From Ruegeria sp. Alg231-54 (GTDB lineage: Bacteria > Pseudomonadota > Alphaproteobacteria > Rhodobacterales > Rhodobacteraceae), in assembly GCF_900143525.1 (NCBI RefSeq), contig NZ_FREZ01000002.1, positions 310,001 through 374,000 of the forward strand: a stretch of 64,000 bases of DNA. The letters run 5' to 3'. Shown here one piece after another: positions 62,565-64,000 of this stretch (positions are counted from its first letter, which is position 1; each line of letters opens with the position of its first letter). Under the pieces are notes generated by a model, which did no database searches, had not been told where the DNA came from, and saw nothing but the letters and a program-made list of their open reading frames with translations. The position numbers were made by a program, and so were the translations under genes.

Positions 62565-63085
62565 AAATCAGACAAGCCAAAGCAGCGGATGCCAAAGAGA
62601 TAGCTGCGATCACCAATGCAATCATCCGCGACACGCTGGTAACATTCACAACTGACGAACGCAGCGCGGACAGCATTGCACGTGACATCGAAGCGCGTGG
62701 TCCGGCCTATCTTGTGGCAGAACAGGACGGCCAGATTCTTGGGTTTGCAACCTATTGTCCGTTTCGATCCGGTCCGGGATACGCGCAGTGTCGCGAACTG
62801 ACCATCCAACTGGCCACTGATGCGCGTGAACAAGGTACGGGGAGCGTTTTGATACGGGCGCTTGAGGCTGTCGCCCGGGCAGAGGGAACTCATGCACTGG
62901 TGGCGGGGGTTTCTTCGGCAAATCCGGGGGCAGTTTCTTTTCACGCGGCCGTGGGCTTTGTCGAGGTCGGACGCATGCCCGAGGTTGGGTTCAAATGGGG
63001 GAAACGTCTGGACCTTGTGCTGATGCAGAAAATTCTTGCCACAGACGGTTTGGTTGCACCTGACAGTCCCGCTTTGGGACGCTAG
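62561..63085 (+). CDS. GNAT-family N-acetyltransferase (phosphinothricin-type)
   Basis: A 174-residue acetyltransferase. MKIRQAKAADAKEIAAITNAII, and the acetyl-CoA motif IQLATDAREQGTGSVLIRALEAVA with a GVSSANPGAVSFHAAVGFVEVG C-terminal segment, match the PAT/Bar-like subfamily. ATGA overlap with the VOC gene. Substrate unknown. Confidence 0.85.
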   Translation: MKIRQAKAADAKEIAAITNAIIRDTLVTFTTDERSADSIARDIEARGPAYLVAEQDGQILGFATYCPFRSGPGYAQCRELTIQLATDAREQGTGSVLIRALEAVARAEGTHALVAGVSSANPGAVSFHAAVGFVEVGRMPEVGFKWGKRLDLVLMQKILATDGLVAPDSPALGR

Positions 63086-63094
63086 GGTGCGCTC

Positions 63095-63775
63095 ATGTCG
63101 ATCTGGATCCGTATATCCGATGCGCTGAGCGCGCTTGCCCAGGGTGAAAGCCTTACCGCAGTCTTTGAAAAGCTGCGCTCGCCACCTGAACGGTCGGTAG
63201 CCTTCACCATCGCAGTGATCGCATTGGGTGCAAAAATGGCGAAGGCTGACGGGCAAGTGACGCGAGATGAAGTCACGGCGTTTCGCGACGTGTTCCAGAT
63301 CGCCCGCGATGATGAGGAAGGCGCGGCGCGCGTGTTCAACATGGCCCGCACGGATGTTGCGGGCTATCAGGACTATGCCCGCAAGATCGCGCGCATGTTT
63401 TCTGAGGACAGCACCACGCTGTGCGATTTGATGGAGGGGTTGTTCCACATCGCCATGGCGGACGGGTTCTATCACCCCAACGAAAACGAGTTTCTGGAAG
63501 AGGTCAGCCATATTTTCGGCCAGACCGATGCGCAGTTCATGGCATTACGTGCCCGTTTTGTGCCTGATGCGCCCAATGATCCTTACACGGTTTTAGGGGT
63601 GCCACGGGACATGCCGTTACCCGATATTCGCAAGGTTTGGCGGCAACTTGTGCGCGAAACACATCCCGATGCGATGTTGGCGCGCGGAGTTCCCGAAGAG
63701 GCCGTACGTCTGGCTGAAAAGAAGATGATCGACATCAACCGCGCCTGGGACGAAATCAACGGCGCACAGGCTTGA
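63095..63775 (+). CDS. TerB-DnaJ co-chaperone (DjlA-like)
   Basis: A 226-residue protein with an N-terminal TerB-like helical domain (about 20-150, MAKADGQVTRDEVTAFRDVFQIARDD) and a C-terminal J domain (about 165-226, DPYTVLGVPRDMPLPDIRKVWRQLVRETHPD with the HPD motif at residues 194-196 region). DjlA-type proteins modulate Hsp70; no membrane segment is seen. AGGGTG precedes the ATG. Starts nine bases after the acetyltransferase stop. Confidence 0.87.
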   Translation: MSIWIRISDALSALAQGESLTAVFEKLRSPPERSVAFTIAVIALGAKMAKADGQVTRDEVTAFRDVFQIARDDEEGAARVFNMARTDVAGYQDYARKIARMFSEDSTTLCDLMEGLFHIAMADGFYHPNENEFLEEVSHIFGQTDAQFMALRARFVPDAPNDPYTVLGVPRDMPLPDIRKVWRQLVRETHPDAMLARGVPEEAVRLAEKKMIDINRAWDEINGAQA

Positions 63776-63778
63776 GAT

Positions 63779-64000
63779 ATGCGCCTGGCGACCTATAACG
63801 TTGAATGGTTCGCCAATCTGTTTGACCGCCATGACGAACTGATTGCTGATGACAGTTGGTCGGGTCGCCATGATGTCACCAAAGCGCAGCAGATTGAGGC
63901 TATCGCCAAAGTTTTGACGGCGATCGATGCGGACGCAGTGCTGGTTGTCGAAGCACCAAACACAGGGAAATATCAGAACACGGTCCGCGCGCTACAAAAC
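63779..64000 (+). CDS. Endonuclease/exonuclease/phosphatase family protein (partial)
   Basis: The first 74 residues only, cut by the window end. MRLATYNVEWFANLFDRHDELI (Asn and Trp of the EEP fold) and the VLVVEAP segment (catalytic Glu) mark the family. Three bases after the TerB-DnaJ stop, so probably the same transcript. Substrate unknown. Confidence 0.8.
   Translation, partial: MRLATYNVEWFANLFDRHDELIADDSWSGRHDVTKAQQIEAIAKVLTAIDADAVLVVEAPNTGKYQNTVRALQN

Noticed and set aside
62441..63511. A 356-residue minus-strand open frame
   Set aside because: Antisense to the acetyltransferase and TerB-DnaJ genes; composition typical of a shadow frame.
1..64000. tRNA genes, CRISPR arrays, insertion sequences, prophage
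   Set aside because: No T-loop-type GGTTCGAATCC context outside genes, no regularly spaced repeats, no transposase or integrase, and no compositional islands.

Overview
The window looks like a contiguous piece of a roseobacter-group alphaproteobacterial chromosome (Rhodobacteraceae, Ruegeria-like). The inference rests on gene content: gatC-gatA, rnpB, a pccB/pccA/methylmalonyl-CoA mutase cluster with an ScfR-type regulator, the betI-betC-betA choline-sulfate set, DcaP-like porin, DUF1127, DUF4174, DUF6497 and DUF465 proteins. GC content and codon use look even throughout. I saw no insertion sequence, integrase, phage gene, CRISPR array or tRNA.

Layout. 137-10884 is almost entirely minus strand: rluB, then a compact set (29-residue membrane peptide, XpaC-like, TelA-like, DUF2927, SPFH/GYF, double zinc ribbon) that resembles an envelope-stress module, then nitroreductase, dtd, glycerate kinase and a CocE/NonD hydrolase. 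10946-17084 holds tadA, a UPF0173 hydrolase, a ceramidase-like membrane protein, a DUF4202 protein, gatC-gatA, an Excalibur-type lipoprotein and a peptidoglycan amidase. rnpB follows at about 17205-17604. 17615-19507 is a minus-strand DUF1326-DUF2182-GYD operon with a dyad in its promoter region. 19823-24846 carries a TerB/DUF533-like gene broken by a G9 tract, rpmG, a lipoprotein, a BI-1 family protein, DUF1127, a LysR regulator and a quinone oxidoreductase.

25167-35056 contains a PraR/PhrR-like HTH regulator, a HisN-type phosphatase, 8-oxoguanine deaminase facing guanine deaminase, mgtE, 5-formyl-THF cyclo-ligase, a YmdB-like phosphoesterase, an SLC13/TrkA-C transporter and small envelope proteins. 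35071-45004 is mostly transport and redox: a flavin dehydrogenase, a BASS transporter, a glutamine amidotransferase, a second SLC13 transporter, yebC, an MFS protein, the argP-like/argO-like pair and a DMT exporter.

45093-48902 is betI-betC-betA, which turns choline sulfate into betaine aldehyde; betB is not beside it. 49306-61857 is the propionyl-CoA region: scfR, a Bcr/CflA exporter, pccB, three small genes, a porin, a small lipoprotein, pccA, DUF4174 and methylmalonyl-CoA mutase. Tandem TTTGCAAA-type sites lie in front of both scfR and pccB, consistent with ScfR/PccR control of propionyl-CoA assimilation. The window ends with a glyoxalase-like protein, a GNAT acetyltransferase, a TerB-DnaJ protein and the start of an endonuclease/exonuclease/phosphatase gene.

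The strongest candidates for poorly described biology are the 4497-9994 envelope module, the DUF1326-DUF2182-GYD operon, the G-tract frameshift, the orphan terminator with a possible small RNA before 56545, the small ORFs between pccB and pccA, and a sequence element recurring just after three stop codons.
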